21,728 bases of DNA from Tissierella_B sp964485455 (GTDB taxonomy: Bacteria; Bacillota; Clostridia; Tissierellales; Tissierellaceae), in NCBI GenBank assembly GCA_964485455.1, contig CAZAJU010000035.1, positions 1 to 21,728 of the forward strand, given 5' to 3'. Below are positions 15,901 to 21,728 of the stretch, piece by piece. Position numbers and translations under genes: made by a program. Position 1 is the first letter of the stretch, and every line of letters starts with the position of its first letter. The notes below the pieces were generated by a model. It had not been told where the DNA came from and did no database searches. It saw only the letters and a list, made by a program, of their open reading frames with translations.

Positions 15901-16571
15901 TATCTAAGCCTTCCATATAATTTTGTAAATCTTTCAGCCTTCTCCGATTCACCTTGAAGTACATCCTTTTGATTTGATACCTCATAAATTAAATCCTTGA
16001 TTCTTACTATATTAGCCTCAGTTTTTTCAAGCTTTCTTTCAGCTTCTTCCTTTTTACTTCTAAATTTTATAATACCAGCTGCTTCTTCAAAGATATTTCT
16101 TCTGTCCTCAGGCCTATTAGATAGTATTTCTTCTATTCTTCCCTGGCCTATAATTGAATAACCATCTTTTCCGATTCCCGAGTCCATAAATAGCTCTCTA
16201 ATATCTTTTAGCCTGCATGAGTTCTTATTTATATAAAATTCACTTTCACCTGAACGGAACATCCTTCTTGTAACGGCTACTTCCATATAATCTATAGGTA
16301 TCATTCCACTCTCGTTATTGAATGTTATAGTCACTTCAGCATACCCCAAAGCTCTTCTAGAGTCTGTACCTGCAAATATTACATCCTCCATCTTGCTTCC
16401 TCTTAAGCTTTTAATGCTTTGCTCCCCTAGAACCCATCTAATGGCATCAGAAATATTACTCTTACCACTACCATTCGGACCCACTATGGCAGTTACTTCA
16501 TTTTTAAATTCAATTTCTGTCTTATCAGCAAAGGATTTAAACCCTTGAATTTCAACCTTTTTTAAATACAA
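12996..16571 (-). CDS. smc: Chromosome segregation protein SMC
   Basis: SMC is the ATPase of the bacterial condensin complex with ScpA and ScpB, acting in chromosome compaction and arm alignment. The product is about 1191 residues. An N-terminal head carries Walker A GPNGSGKS (31-38) and the Q-loop region GIGKDGYSIIGQGRIEEIL. A long coiled coil leads to the hinge (about 520-670, GFVGIVADLLSV to GGSITGGSFG) and a second coiled coil. The C-terminal head has the signature LLSGGEKSLTAVALLF (about 1090) and Walker B CILDEIDAALDEAN. I chose the TTG at 16571 because AGGTGG lies five bases upstream and the product then begins MYLKKVEIQGFKSFAD as in the family. A GTG nine bases earlier lies inside that ribosome binding site. 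Confidence 0.97.
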   Translation of the reverse strand: MYLKKVEIQGFKSFADKTEIEFKNEVTAIVGPNGSGKSNISDAIRWVLGEQSIKSLRGSKMEDVIFAGTDSRRALGYAEVTITFNNESGMIPIDYMEVAVTRRMFRSGESEFYINKNSCRLKDIRELFMDSGIGKDGYSIIGQGRIEEILSNRPEDRRNIFEEAAGIIKFRSKKEEAERKLEKTEANIVRIKDLIYEVSNQKDVLQGESEKAERFTKLYGRLRYLEVNLFIREVRKLEQQIKDARLEKEKLSSDLSIIEEEKNQIEGKYNLLKSNIENMEKEIEDSRTIKFDRIQAFESNRNGLNLLAEKEGFLKKDLIRLKQEKEENSKNIEDILIFIDDIEVKLQELEINLVSLINERNKKQEELKAYDELVLNEEAILNEDKNNIMSLFNSASDKKTEINSIKSLKLNNSKRIDELNRESNLYKDKLDNLVLKENELKEENNELFKNLEEEKGRLNLLNKDRTGILNELGDIDKLLRSQQMKLNGLQTNFNLYSNMESSYEGYYKSIKTLIKNIEVDHTFKKGFVGIVADLLSVESIYSKAIDISLGSSAQNVVVETEMDAKKFVGFLKDKKAGRATFLPLSVIKGKTINLDARLKEEYNILGLGHELIKYDKNYKEIFEFLLGRTIIVKDMDSGIRLAGKQGHIYRIVTLDGEVLNSGGSITGGSFGNESLSLISRKSKLEELKSEIIGLEKEILSSEDIRASIIKKSEIIESKINTSEKNIKDIDLKTIQLNNSINLNANEIKRINIDLDKNRLEMDSLVEETESFSSNLMELETAFDKIQKEIEDVKNRSESNTTKISELKNIRDRVNKDLTELIIQINGLENSKLSLQDQLKNHLSTKDVLNSGQIEKDRNIRSIEDEINSISLKKFDLEEQVKLYNESEEELSQKLDSLIQKKDNYMKTFYEEQDRLKIINIRISELEKQMGALDVKLARYELQLENTHTRLIEDYELTFEDAVKLERDIESLQKAQVEVRELKEEIKSIGNVNISSIEEYKNICERYEFITNQHEDLILSKDNLREVIKDMEKQMRLQFVESFEEINKNFAEVFSCLFNGGKGSLELEEGEDILKSGIEIKVQPPGKKLQTLSLLSGGEKSLTAVALLFAILRTKPSPFCILDEIDAALDEANISRYTNYLKSINDNTQFILITHRKTTMEIADVLYGVTMEEEGVSKLISIKLKSNLVEAS

Positions 16572-16607
16572 GGCTACCACCTCATCATAGTTAAAGGGCT
16601 CCTGTTA

Positions 16608-17711
16608 CTAGAAACCCTCAATTTTCTTAATTAATTGATGATTTTTTAGATATTTATCCATCAATTCATATATATTTATTTTATCATAATAATTTCCGAT
16701 TGTAATGTTGATATGATTGGACAATAATGCTTTTTCGTATATCTTTACTTTTCTAAATCCATATTTCTTATTCCAATAGTTTATATTTGATGACTTTTGA
16801 CCAGAGATATAGGATATTTCAGACCTATTAGCCTCAATTATCAATTCCTCTTTATTAGTTGAAATATCCTTATCCACTAATAGGTAATCAATTAATATCT
16901 TGTAAATGTTGGATTCAACCAACTGCCTAAAAGCTGGATGGAATGGTCCTGCAATTACCTCTCTTCCCAACTGTATATTTTCAGTAGGTTGAAGCCCTAC
17001 CCTGATTACGTTAATATTATTAAGATGGAACAACATCAAAAGCAAGGTACATTGTTCTACAGCCTCATTAAGTTCTAAGGCCTTATAGATATTATTCTTA
17101 TAATCCTTCTCAAGATGGGTACCACTAATAACTAGGGTAGGATAAATTCTAACACAATATGGCTTAAGCTTTATAAACTCAATACATGTTCTTAGAGATT
17201 TTTCCATATTGTCCCCAGGAAGTCCAACCATCATTTGAAGTCCCAAGTTAAAACCATATTCCTTAATAAGATTGCTTGCTCTATAAACGACAGAGGCAGA
17301 ATGACCCCTGTCACTTGCCATTAGAACATCTTCATCTAAAGATTGAACCCCTAATTCTATTGTGTCAACTCCAAAACTCCTTAAGTTGTTAAGAATCTCC
17401 TCGTTAATTGCATCGGGCCTTGTAGAAAGACGAATTTCATTAATGATACCTCTGTTTTTATATTCATATGGGATTTTTAATAGTTCCTTTTGAATATCCA
17501 TATCAATAGCTGTAAAACTACCTCCATAAAAGGCTACCTCAATAAAAGCGTCTTTTCGAAAATATGTTAAATGAGTAAGTATAATATTTTCAACATCTTC
17601 AACCTTTACGTTTGTTGAAAGTCCAGTTATCTTCTTCTGGTTGCAGAATACACAGTCATTAGGGCAGCCAAAATGCGGAACAAATATTGGTATTATATAA
17701 TGTTTAGGCAT
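16608..17711 (-). CDS. Elp3-like radical SAM protein lacking an acetyltransferase domain
   Basis: This radical SAM enzyme has the cluster motif CPNDCVFC (Cys16, Cys20, Cys23; C-x3-C-x2-C) and the SAM-contacting YGGSF at about 62-66. The barrel continues with RLSTRPDAI, GVDTIELGVQSLDEDVL and GLQMMVGLPGD. The segment RVGLQPTENI...VIAGPFHPAFRQLVESN fits the C-terminal extension of Elp3-type proteins. Unlike true Elp3, it has no GNAT acetyltransferase domain; the last 80 or so residues are unrecognised. I chose the ATG at 17711 (367 residues), with GGGTGA five bases upstream inside rnc. A GTG at 17720 is possible. It overlaps rnc by 8 bases and is followed by smc. The substrate is unknown; RNA modification is a guess from the Elp3 relationship and the RNA-related neighbours. 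Confidence 0.85.
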   Translation of the reverse strand: MPKHYIIPIFVPHFGCPNDCVFCNQKKITGLSTNVKVEDVENIILTHLTYFRKDAFIEVAFYGGSFTAIDMDIQKELLKIPYEYKNRGIINEIRLSTRPDAINEEILNNLRSFGVDTIELGVQSLDEDVLMASDRGHSASVVYRASNLIKEYGFNLGLQMMVGLPGDNMEKSLRTCIEFIKLKPYCVRIYPTLVISGTHLEKDYKNNIYKALELNEAVEQCTLLLMLFHLNNINVIRVGLQPTENIQLGREVIAGPFHPAFRQLVESNIYKILIDYLLVDKDISTNKEELIIEANRSEISYISGQKSSNINYWNKKYGFRKVKIYEKALLSNHINITIGNYYDKINIYELMDKYLKNHQLIKKIEGF

Positions 17712-18426
17712 AGTCTTCACCCATTAGTATTAGGGCTTCCTTAGCAGCCATCTGTTCTGCTTCCTTTTTATTTCTTCCGATTCCAGAACCAATAGTCTGT
17801 TTATTAATGGTAACATCCATGTAGAATAACTTATTATGATCTGGACCTTCTTCCTTCATAACAATATATTCTACCTTTCCCTTTGTAACCTTTTGAAGCC
17901 TTTCCTGAAGTTCTGTCTTATAGTCTACAAATAAATCGCCTTTAGCTACTGCATCAACAATGTCAGATTCAAAATTCACCAACAGATAATTTCTAACTGT
18001 CTCATAATTACTATCTAGAAATATGGCTCCCGTTACTGCCTCACTAGCATCTGCCAAAATGGATTCTCTGTTCCTTCCTCCGGTAGCTTCTTCTCCTTTT
18101 CCTAGATATAGGTATTTACCCAAGTTCATTTTTCTAGCTATAAATGCTAGAGATGGCTCACATACAACCTTTGCTCTTATTTTTGTCAACTCGCCCTCAG
18201 GATAAAAAGGATATTTATTATATAAATACTCACTTGTTACAAGGTTCACGATTGTATCTCCTAAGTACTCCAACCTTTCGTTGCATTTACTTACATGAAG
18301 CTTATTTTCATTTGCATAGGAGCTATGTGTCAATGCAGTTTCTAACAGCTCAATATCGTTAAAATGATATCCTAAATTATTTTGTAATTCTTCTAAATAC
18401 ATCCTTTTTTGGTCTTCCGATTTCAC
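17704..18426 (-). CDS. rnc: Ribonuclease III
   Basis: RNase III cleaves double-stranded RNA, including the stems of rRNA precursors. The 240-residue product has the catalytic domain with NERLEYLGDTIVNL (Glu50 and Asp57) and ILADASEAVTGAIFLD (Asp126 and Glu129), the four metal-binding acids. The C-terminal double-stranded RNA-binding domain runs from about residue 168 (DYKTELQERLQK) to GIGRNKKEAEQMAAKEAL. The start is either GTG at 18426 or TTG at 18429. GGAGGT is seven bases from the GTG and only four from the TTG, so I prefer GTG. It lies 34 bases after plsX and overlaps the next gene. The acpP gene often found between plsX and rnc is absent. Confidence 0.97.
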   Translation of the reverse strand: MKSEDQKRMYLEELQNNLGYHFNDIELLETALTHSSYANENKLHVSKCNERLEYLGDTIVNLVTSEYLYNKYPFYPEGELTKIRAKVVCEPSLAFIARKMNLGKYLYLGKGEEATGGRNRESILADASEAVTGAIFLDSNYETVRNYLLVNFESDIVDAVAKGDLFVDYKTELQERLQKVTKGKVEYIVMKEEGPDHNKLFYMDVTINKQTIGSGIGRNKKEAEQMAAKEALILMGEDYA

Positions 18427-18460
18427 CAACTTACCTCCAATTGAAAACTTGAGTCATTTG

Positions 18461-19462
18461 CTACAGTTCTTCTATTTTGGAACTTAAATTATCCGTAATG
18501 GTTTTAACTACATCCTTTTCAACAAACGAAATCAACTGTCTAATGGCATTTTTGAAAGCTAAGGAGTCAGAACTGCCGTGAGCCTTTACAATAGGCTTTC
18601 TTAATCCAAGAAGTGGTGCACCTCCAATTTCTCTGTAATCCATTAGCTTTTTCATCTCATTTAGTTTGGGTTTAAGAAGCATCGCTCCTAATTTGGACCT
18701 CGTATTGCTAAGCAGTGCTTTCTTAAGATGTGAAAAAATAGAAATAGCCATCCCTTCTGTAAGCTTAAGAATTACATTCCCAACAAAACCATCTGCTATA
18801 ATTACATCAGCTTCTCCACTAGGTATGGTCCTGCCCTCTACATTTCCTATAAAATTAAGATTTGTGTCTTTAAGCAAAGCATAAGCTTCCTTTGAAAGCT
18901 GATTGCCTTTGCCTTCTTCTATTCCTATGTTTACCAAGCCTACAGTCGGATTAGATTTTAACATAACCTTCTCAGCGTAAATTGATCCCATTATCCCAAA
19001 TTGTCTTAGGTATTCAGGCTTACAGTCTACATTTGCACCTGCATCTACTAACAAGGACATTCCTTTAGTAGTTGGATAAATACTAGTCAAAGCTGCTCTA
19101 TCAATTCCTGGAATCCTTTTCACAATAAAAAGGCCTCCTGCAAGAAGTGCACCCGTATTCCCTGCTGAAATAAATCCATCCCCTAAGCCTTCAACTAATG
19201 CATTCAAGCCCACTACCATAGAGCTATCCTTCTTACGCCTTATGGATAGGGCAGGATCATCATAATTTGTTATAATATCTTGTGCACCAAGAATTTCAAT
19301 GTTCTCTTTTGGATATTTATATTTTTTAAGTTCCTTATCAAGTTCATCGATTTTTCCTACAAGAAGTACTTTAATACCATATTCGTTTACTGCTTCAACA
19401 CATCCCTTTATTATTTCTAAAGGAGCATTGTCACCGCCCATTGCATCAACGATTATTCTCAT
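18461..19462 (-). CDS. plsX: Phosphate acyltransferase PlsX
   Basis: PlsX converts acyl-ACP and phosphate to acyl-phosphate, the substrate PlsY uses to make lysophosphatidic acid for phospholipids. The 333-residue product begins MRIIVDAMGGDNAPLEIIKG, the family hallmark. It contains DDPALSIRRKKDSSMVVGL, FISAGNTGALLAGG, LLVDAGANVDCKPEYL, EADVIIADGFVGNVILKLTEG and GGAPLLGLRKPIVKAHGSS. The ATG at 19462 has a perfect AAAGGAGG upstream. An in-frame TTG 18 bases earlier overlaps that site and is rejected. It follows the rpmF terminator, so it needs a promoter in the 108-base gap, but I see no good one. Neither fapR nor acpP flanks it. Confidence 0.97.
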   Translation of the reverse strand: MRIIVDAMGGDNAPLEIIKGCVEAVNEYGIKVLLVGKIDELDKELKKYKYPKENIEILGAQDIITNYDDPALSIRRKKDSSMVVGLNALVEGLGDGFISAGNTGALLAGGLFIVKRIPGIDRAALTSIYPTTKGMSLLVDAGANVDCKPEYLRQFGIMGSIYAEKVMLKSNPTVGLVNIGIEEGKGNQLSKEAYALLKDTNLNFIGNVEGRTIPSGEADVIIADGFVGNVILKLTEGMAISIFSHLKKALLSNTRSKLGAMLLKPKLNEMKKLMDYREIGGAPLLGLRKPIVKAHGSSDSLAFKNAIRQLISFVEKDVVKTITDNLSSKIEEL

Positions 19463-19570
19463 ATTATTCCTCCTTTCCAAATTTTGAAATAATTTTATAT
19501 TTTCAGTGAGGGGTCAAATTACTATGTACTCTCTTTCTTAAAAGCAAATGTGAAATTAGTCTTAATATGT

Positions 19571-19606
19571 AAAAAAAAGATAGTGAAGTTAATCACTATC
19601 TTTTTT
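19571..19606 (-). terminator. Rho-independent terminator after rpmF
   Basis: Minus strand: GATAGTGA (19593-19600) and TCACTATC (19579-19586) pair around a 6-base loop. The stem is flanked by A-tracts upstream and eight T downstream, giving further A-T pairs. The 5' A-tract overlaps the rpmF stop codon. The symmetric flanks might let it work on both strands. Confidence 0.9.
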
Positions 19607-19784
19607 ATTCAACAACAATAACTTCTCTGTTCTTGTAATAGCCACAATTTGGACAAACTCTATGTGGTTGTTTTGTTTCATGACATTGTGGACATTCTAC
19701 TACAGTAGCTTTATTAAGCCTATAAGATGAAGCTCTTCTCTTGTTTTTTCTTTGTTTTGAAGTTTTTCTCTTTGGCACTGCCAT
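19605..19784 (-). CDS. rpmF: 50S ribosomal protein L32
   Basis: L32 is a small zinc-ribbon protein of the large subunit. This 59-residue frame reads MAVPKRKTSKQRKNKRRASS, then a central YRLNKATVVECPQCHE, then HRVCPNCGYYKNREVIVVE. The four cysteines form the CPQC and CPNC pairs of the zinc-binding form. AAGGAGG lies eight bases upstream and overlaps the yceD stop, so the two genes are coupled in one transcript from the consensus promoter before yceD. A terminator follows at once. Identity is clear despite the small size. Confidence 0.97.
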   Translation of the reverse strand: MAVPKRKTSKQRKNKRRASSYRLNKATVVECPQCHETKQPHRVCPNCGYYKNREVIVVE

Positions 19785-19797
19785 TTACAACACCTCC

Positions 19798-20304
19798 TTA
19801 TTTCTTAGGAAAAAGTTCCTTTAACTTTTCCAATCTTGGATCAACTGCATTTTCCATACAATTGCAGGATTGGTTATTCAAATCTACGCCGCAAACAGGG
19901 CACAATCCCTTGCAATCATTGCTACATAGGGTTTTCATTGGTAGGGAGCTAACAATCTGACTCCAAATATATTCCTCAAGATTTAATTGATCATCTTCAT
20001 AGAAGAAGATCTCCTCTGATTCGTCCTCATCATTATACTTCCCTTTGTTAGTCATTAGTTTTCCTGATAAAACAGTGGTAAGTACTTGAGTAGTGGGTTT
20101 AAGGCATCTACTACAGGAATCTTCATATTTATATTGAATATCAATATAAAGTTCTGGATTGCCATCTACTTTATATATTTTTCCACTATATTTTATTGGT
20201 TCAATAATATGACCTGATTCTAAAGATGGAACGTTATGAATCTCACCTTCCATCTTATATGCATATTCTTCTCCATCAAAAAAACTAGTCAAATCGTATT
20301 TCAT
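19798..20304 (-). CDS. YceD family (DUF177) protein
   Basis: YceD/DUF177 proteins are usually encoded next to rpmF and are linked to 23S rRNA accumulation; their molecular action is not settled. The 168-residue product has the family features: a beta-rich N-terminal half, CSRCLKPTTQVLT in the middle, an acidic stretch (NDEDESEEIFFYEDDQLNLEE) and a C-terminal cysteine cluster (CSNDCKGLCPVCGVDLN...CNC) that may bind zinc. The gene ends DPRLEKLKELFPKK, also typical. The ATG has GAGGTGA upstream. It is first in the yceD-rpmF unit and has a perfect consensus promoter. Confidence 0.92.
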   Translation of the reverse strand: MKYDLTSFFDGEEYAYKMEGEIHNVPSLESGHIIEPIKYSGKIYKVDGNPELYIDIQYKYEDSCSRCLKPTTQVLTTVLSGKLMTNKGKYNDEDESEEIFFYEDDQLNLEEYIWSQIVSSLPMKTLCSNDCKGLCPVCGVDLNNQSCNCMENAVDPRLEKLKELFPKK

Positions 20305-20332
20305 TGTTTCACCTCATAAACTACCAAATAAC

Positions 20333-20361
20333 ATTATAATAAGGAGGTTTGATTTTGTCAA
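20333..20361 (-). promoter_or_regulatory. Perfect consensus sigma-A promoter of yceD-rpmF
   Basis: Minus strand: TTGACA (20356-20361), exactly 17 bases, TATAAT (20333-20338). Both hexamers match consensus at all 12 positions. The -35 begins four bases after the ackA stop. The implied 5' UTR is short, about 20-25 bases. Confidence 0.92.
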
Positions 20362-20364
20362 GAA

Positions 20365-21567
20365 TTATCTATTAGATACTAACTCTAAAGTATCTCTTGC
20401 TATCATTAATTCTTCGTTTGTAGGAATAACCATTACTGTTGTAGCAGTTAAATCCTTGCTTATTACTTTTTCAACACCTCTTACACCGTCGTTAAGTTCA
20501 TTAGCTACTTTTATGCCTAAACACTCAAGGCCTTCACAAATTCTTGCACGCATTGAATCAGAATTTTCACCAATTCCTGCTGTAAATACTAAAACATCTA
20601 TGCGGCACATTTGAGCTGCATATGCTGCTATATATTTTTTTACTCTATTTGCAAATATATCAAGTGCAAGTTTTGCTCTAACATTTCCTTCTTCTTCAGC
20701 GATTTCAAGATCTCTAAAGTCACTGCTTATACCAGAAACCCCTAGTACACCTGATTTCTTATTTAGCATATTGTTTACTTCATCAAAAGTAAGATTCTCT
20801 TTATCCATTATAAATGGTATTATAGCTGGGTCTATATCTCCTGATCTTGTACCCATTGCAAGTCCCTCAAGTGGTGTGAATCCCATGGATGTATCCATAG
20901 ATTTTCCGCCTTGAACTGCAGTAACACTTGAACCATTTCCTAAGTGACAAGTAACTATATTAAGATCTTTAATATCCTTACCTAACATTTCAGCTGCTCT
21001 TTGTGAAACATACTTATGGGATGTTCCGTGGAAACCATATCTTCTAATCTTATATTTCTCATAATATTCATAAGGAATAGCATATATATAGTTATCTGCT
21101 GGAATAGTTTGATGGAAAGCTGTATCGAAAACAGCAACCATTGGAGTAGTAGGCATAAGCTCTTTACATGCATTGATTCCTATGATATTAGGTGGATTAT
21201 GTAGTGGTGCTAATTCACTATTCTTTTCTATAGCAGCCATAACCTTTTCATCAATAATTACAGATTCTGCAAAGTCTTCCCCACCATGAACTACTCTATG
21301 TCCTACTGCATTTATTTCATCAAGGGACTTTATTGCACCATATTCTGCATGAACTACAGCATTAAGAACTAATTCTAGTGCTCTTTTATGGTCCTTCATT
21401 GGCTCTTCGATTACTACTCTATCTTTACCAGTTGTGTCATGTTTAATTCTTGAACCTTCAATTCCTATTCTTTCAACTAAACCCTTAGCTAGTACTGCTT
21501 CTCCATTCATATCAATTAATTGATATTTTAAAGAAGAACTTCCACAGTTAATTACTAAAATATTCAT
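20365..21567 (-). CDS. ackA: Acetate kinase
   Basis: AckA interconverts acetyl phosphate plus ADP with acetate plus ATP, the ATP-yielding step of acetate fermentation. The 400-residue product starts MNILVINCGSSSLKYQL. It keeps the active-site residues at positions matching the Methanosarcina enzyme: Asn7, Arg91 in GHRVVHGG, Asp148 in VFDTAFHQ, His180 in RRYGFHGTSH, Arg241 in AMGTRSGDIDP, and the C-terminal Glu in TNEELMIARDT (about 385). HLGNGSSV (208-215) is the phosphate-binding loop. The ATG has GGAGGTAA seven bases upstream. No pta is visible next to it in the window. A 160-base upstream region may hold a structured leader. No terminator is seen between the stop and the yceD promoter. Confidence 0.98.
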   Translation of the reverse strand: MNILVINCGSSSLKYQLIDMNGEAVLAKGLVERIGIEGSRIKHDTTGKDRVVIEEPMKDHKRALELVLNAVVHAEYGAIKSLDEINAVGHRVVHGGEDFAESVIIDEKVMAAIEKNSELAPLHNPPNIIGINACKELMPTTPMVAVFDTAFHQTIPADNYIYAIPYEYYEKYKIRRYGFHGTSHKYVSQRAAEMLGKDIKDLNIVTCHLGNGSSVTAVQGGKSMDTSMGFTPLEGLAMGTRSGDIDPAIIPFIMDKENLTFDEVNNMLNKKSGVLGVSGISSDFRDLEIAEEEGNVRAKLALDIFANRVKKYIAAYAAQMCRIDVLVFTAGIGENSDSMRARICEGLECLGIKVANELNDGVRGVEKVISKDLTATTVMVIPTNEELMIARDTLELVSNR

Positions 21568-21593
21568 CCTATTACCTCCAATTTAATAATCTT

Positions 21594-21672
21594 AAGTATT
21601 AGTAGAAATTGCATAGCAATTTCTTCACACCACTGAAACGAGGCAGGGTATCATTACCTCGTAAAAATACTC
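21594..21672 (-). ncRNA. Candidate structured leader (three-way junction) of ackA
   Basis: On the minus strand three helices nest as a junction. P1 pairs GAGUAUU (21666-21672) with AAUACUU (21594-21600). P2 pairs ACGAGG (21657-21662) with CCUCGU (21638-21643) around a 13-base loop that can form a further GGUA/UACC pairing. P3 is a perfect 9-pair hairpin AGAAAUUGC/GCAAUUUCU (21604-21624, loop UAU). The joining strands are UUU, UUCAGUGGUGUGA and ACU. It ends about 15 bases before the ackA ribosome binding site. I do not recognise it as a known riboswitch class; the fold is by eye. Confidence 0.45.
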
Positions 21673-21681
21673 GTTATAACA

Positions 21682-21710
21682 ATAGTATTACAAATTAGTT
21701 AAAAAATCAA
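21682..21710 (-). promoter_or_regulatory. Possible sigma-A promoter of ackA
   Basis: Minus strand: TTGATT (21705-21710), 17 bases, TACTAT (21682-21687), each 4 of 6. It would start transcription about 5 bases before the P1 helix. An alternative -10, TATAAC, with TTAACT 18 bases upstream lies slightly downstream. Both are imperfect, so the call is tentative. Confidence 0.4.
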
Positions 21711-21728
21711 CAACATAAATTTCTTAAA

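Noticed and set aside
19496..19560. FapR- or FabT-like operator before plsX
   Set aside because: Only isolated half-sites (TTTGAC, AGTAC) are present, with no proper palindrome, so I could not support it.
20341..20377. Plus-strand AAGGAGG followed by TTG, resembling a translation start
   Set aside because: The frame ends after six codons; the motif is the complement of the spacer in the yceD promoter and is probably chance.
21604..21624. The 9-pair hairpin before ackA as a terminator of an upstream gene
   Set aside because: No U-tract follows on either strand, and it fits better as one arm of the predicted leader fold.
1..21728. Mobile elements, CRISPR, toxin-antitoxin or defence genes
   Set aside because: Every long minus-strand frame is a recognisable core gene with normal spacing; no repeats or accessory genes are left unexplained.

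Overview
This AT-rich window looks like a core-genome segment from a low-GC Gram-positive anaerobe, most likely class Clostridia or Tissierellia. The reasons are a full-length CodY, the Firmicutes gene order plsX-rnc-smc-ftsY-ylxM-ffh-rpsP-khpA-rimM-trmD-rplS-rbgA-rnhB, a YceD-rpmF pair beside acetate kinase, and topA sitting directly next to codY. All 22 genes I can support lie on the minus strand, so transcription runs from high to low coordinates. I see no tRNA, rRNA, CRISPR array, insertion sequence or prophage gene, and no stretch over 300 bases without a gene.

Layout in the direction of transcription: ackA (acetate kinase) with a possibly structured 5' UTR; yceD-rpmF, from a perfect consensus promoter and closed by a terminator; plsX-rnc-radical SAM protein-smc-ftsY, closely packed or overlapping; ylxM-ffh-rpsP-khpA-rimM-trmD, starting at a strong promoter whose start point lies in a long inverted repeat; rplS with its own extended -10 promoter and a leader that can pair with its ribosome binding site; rbgA-rnhB-yraN-comM-dprA-topA, separated from rplS only by a terminator that touches the rbgA ribosome binding site; and codY, with its own promoter, a good CodY-box match upstream, and a terminator.

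The genes cover protein targeting (Ffh, FtsY, YlxM), ribosome parts and assembly (S16, L19, L32, RimM, RbgA, KhpA, YceD), RNA maturation (RNase III, TrmD), chromosome and DNA upkeep (SMC, TopA, RNase HII, DprA, ComM, YraN), phospholipid synthesis (PlsX), acetate and ATP metabolism (AckA) and global nutrient control (CodY).

I found no new protein system. The points of interest are in the RNA and regulatory layer: a predicted three-way junction before ackA, two mutually exclusive hairpins before rpsP, a possible L19 autoregulatory leader, an operator-like repeat at the ylxM-ffh start point, and a terminator that may set readthrough into six genes. A small Elp3-like radical SAM protein without an acetyltransferase domain is the least understood gene. 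Several starts are non-ATG or shorter than the longest possible reading frame (topA, smc, rnc, khpA, rpsP, plsX, yraN); I chose them by ribosome binding site and family N-terminus.
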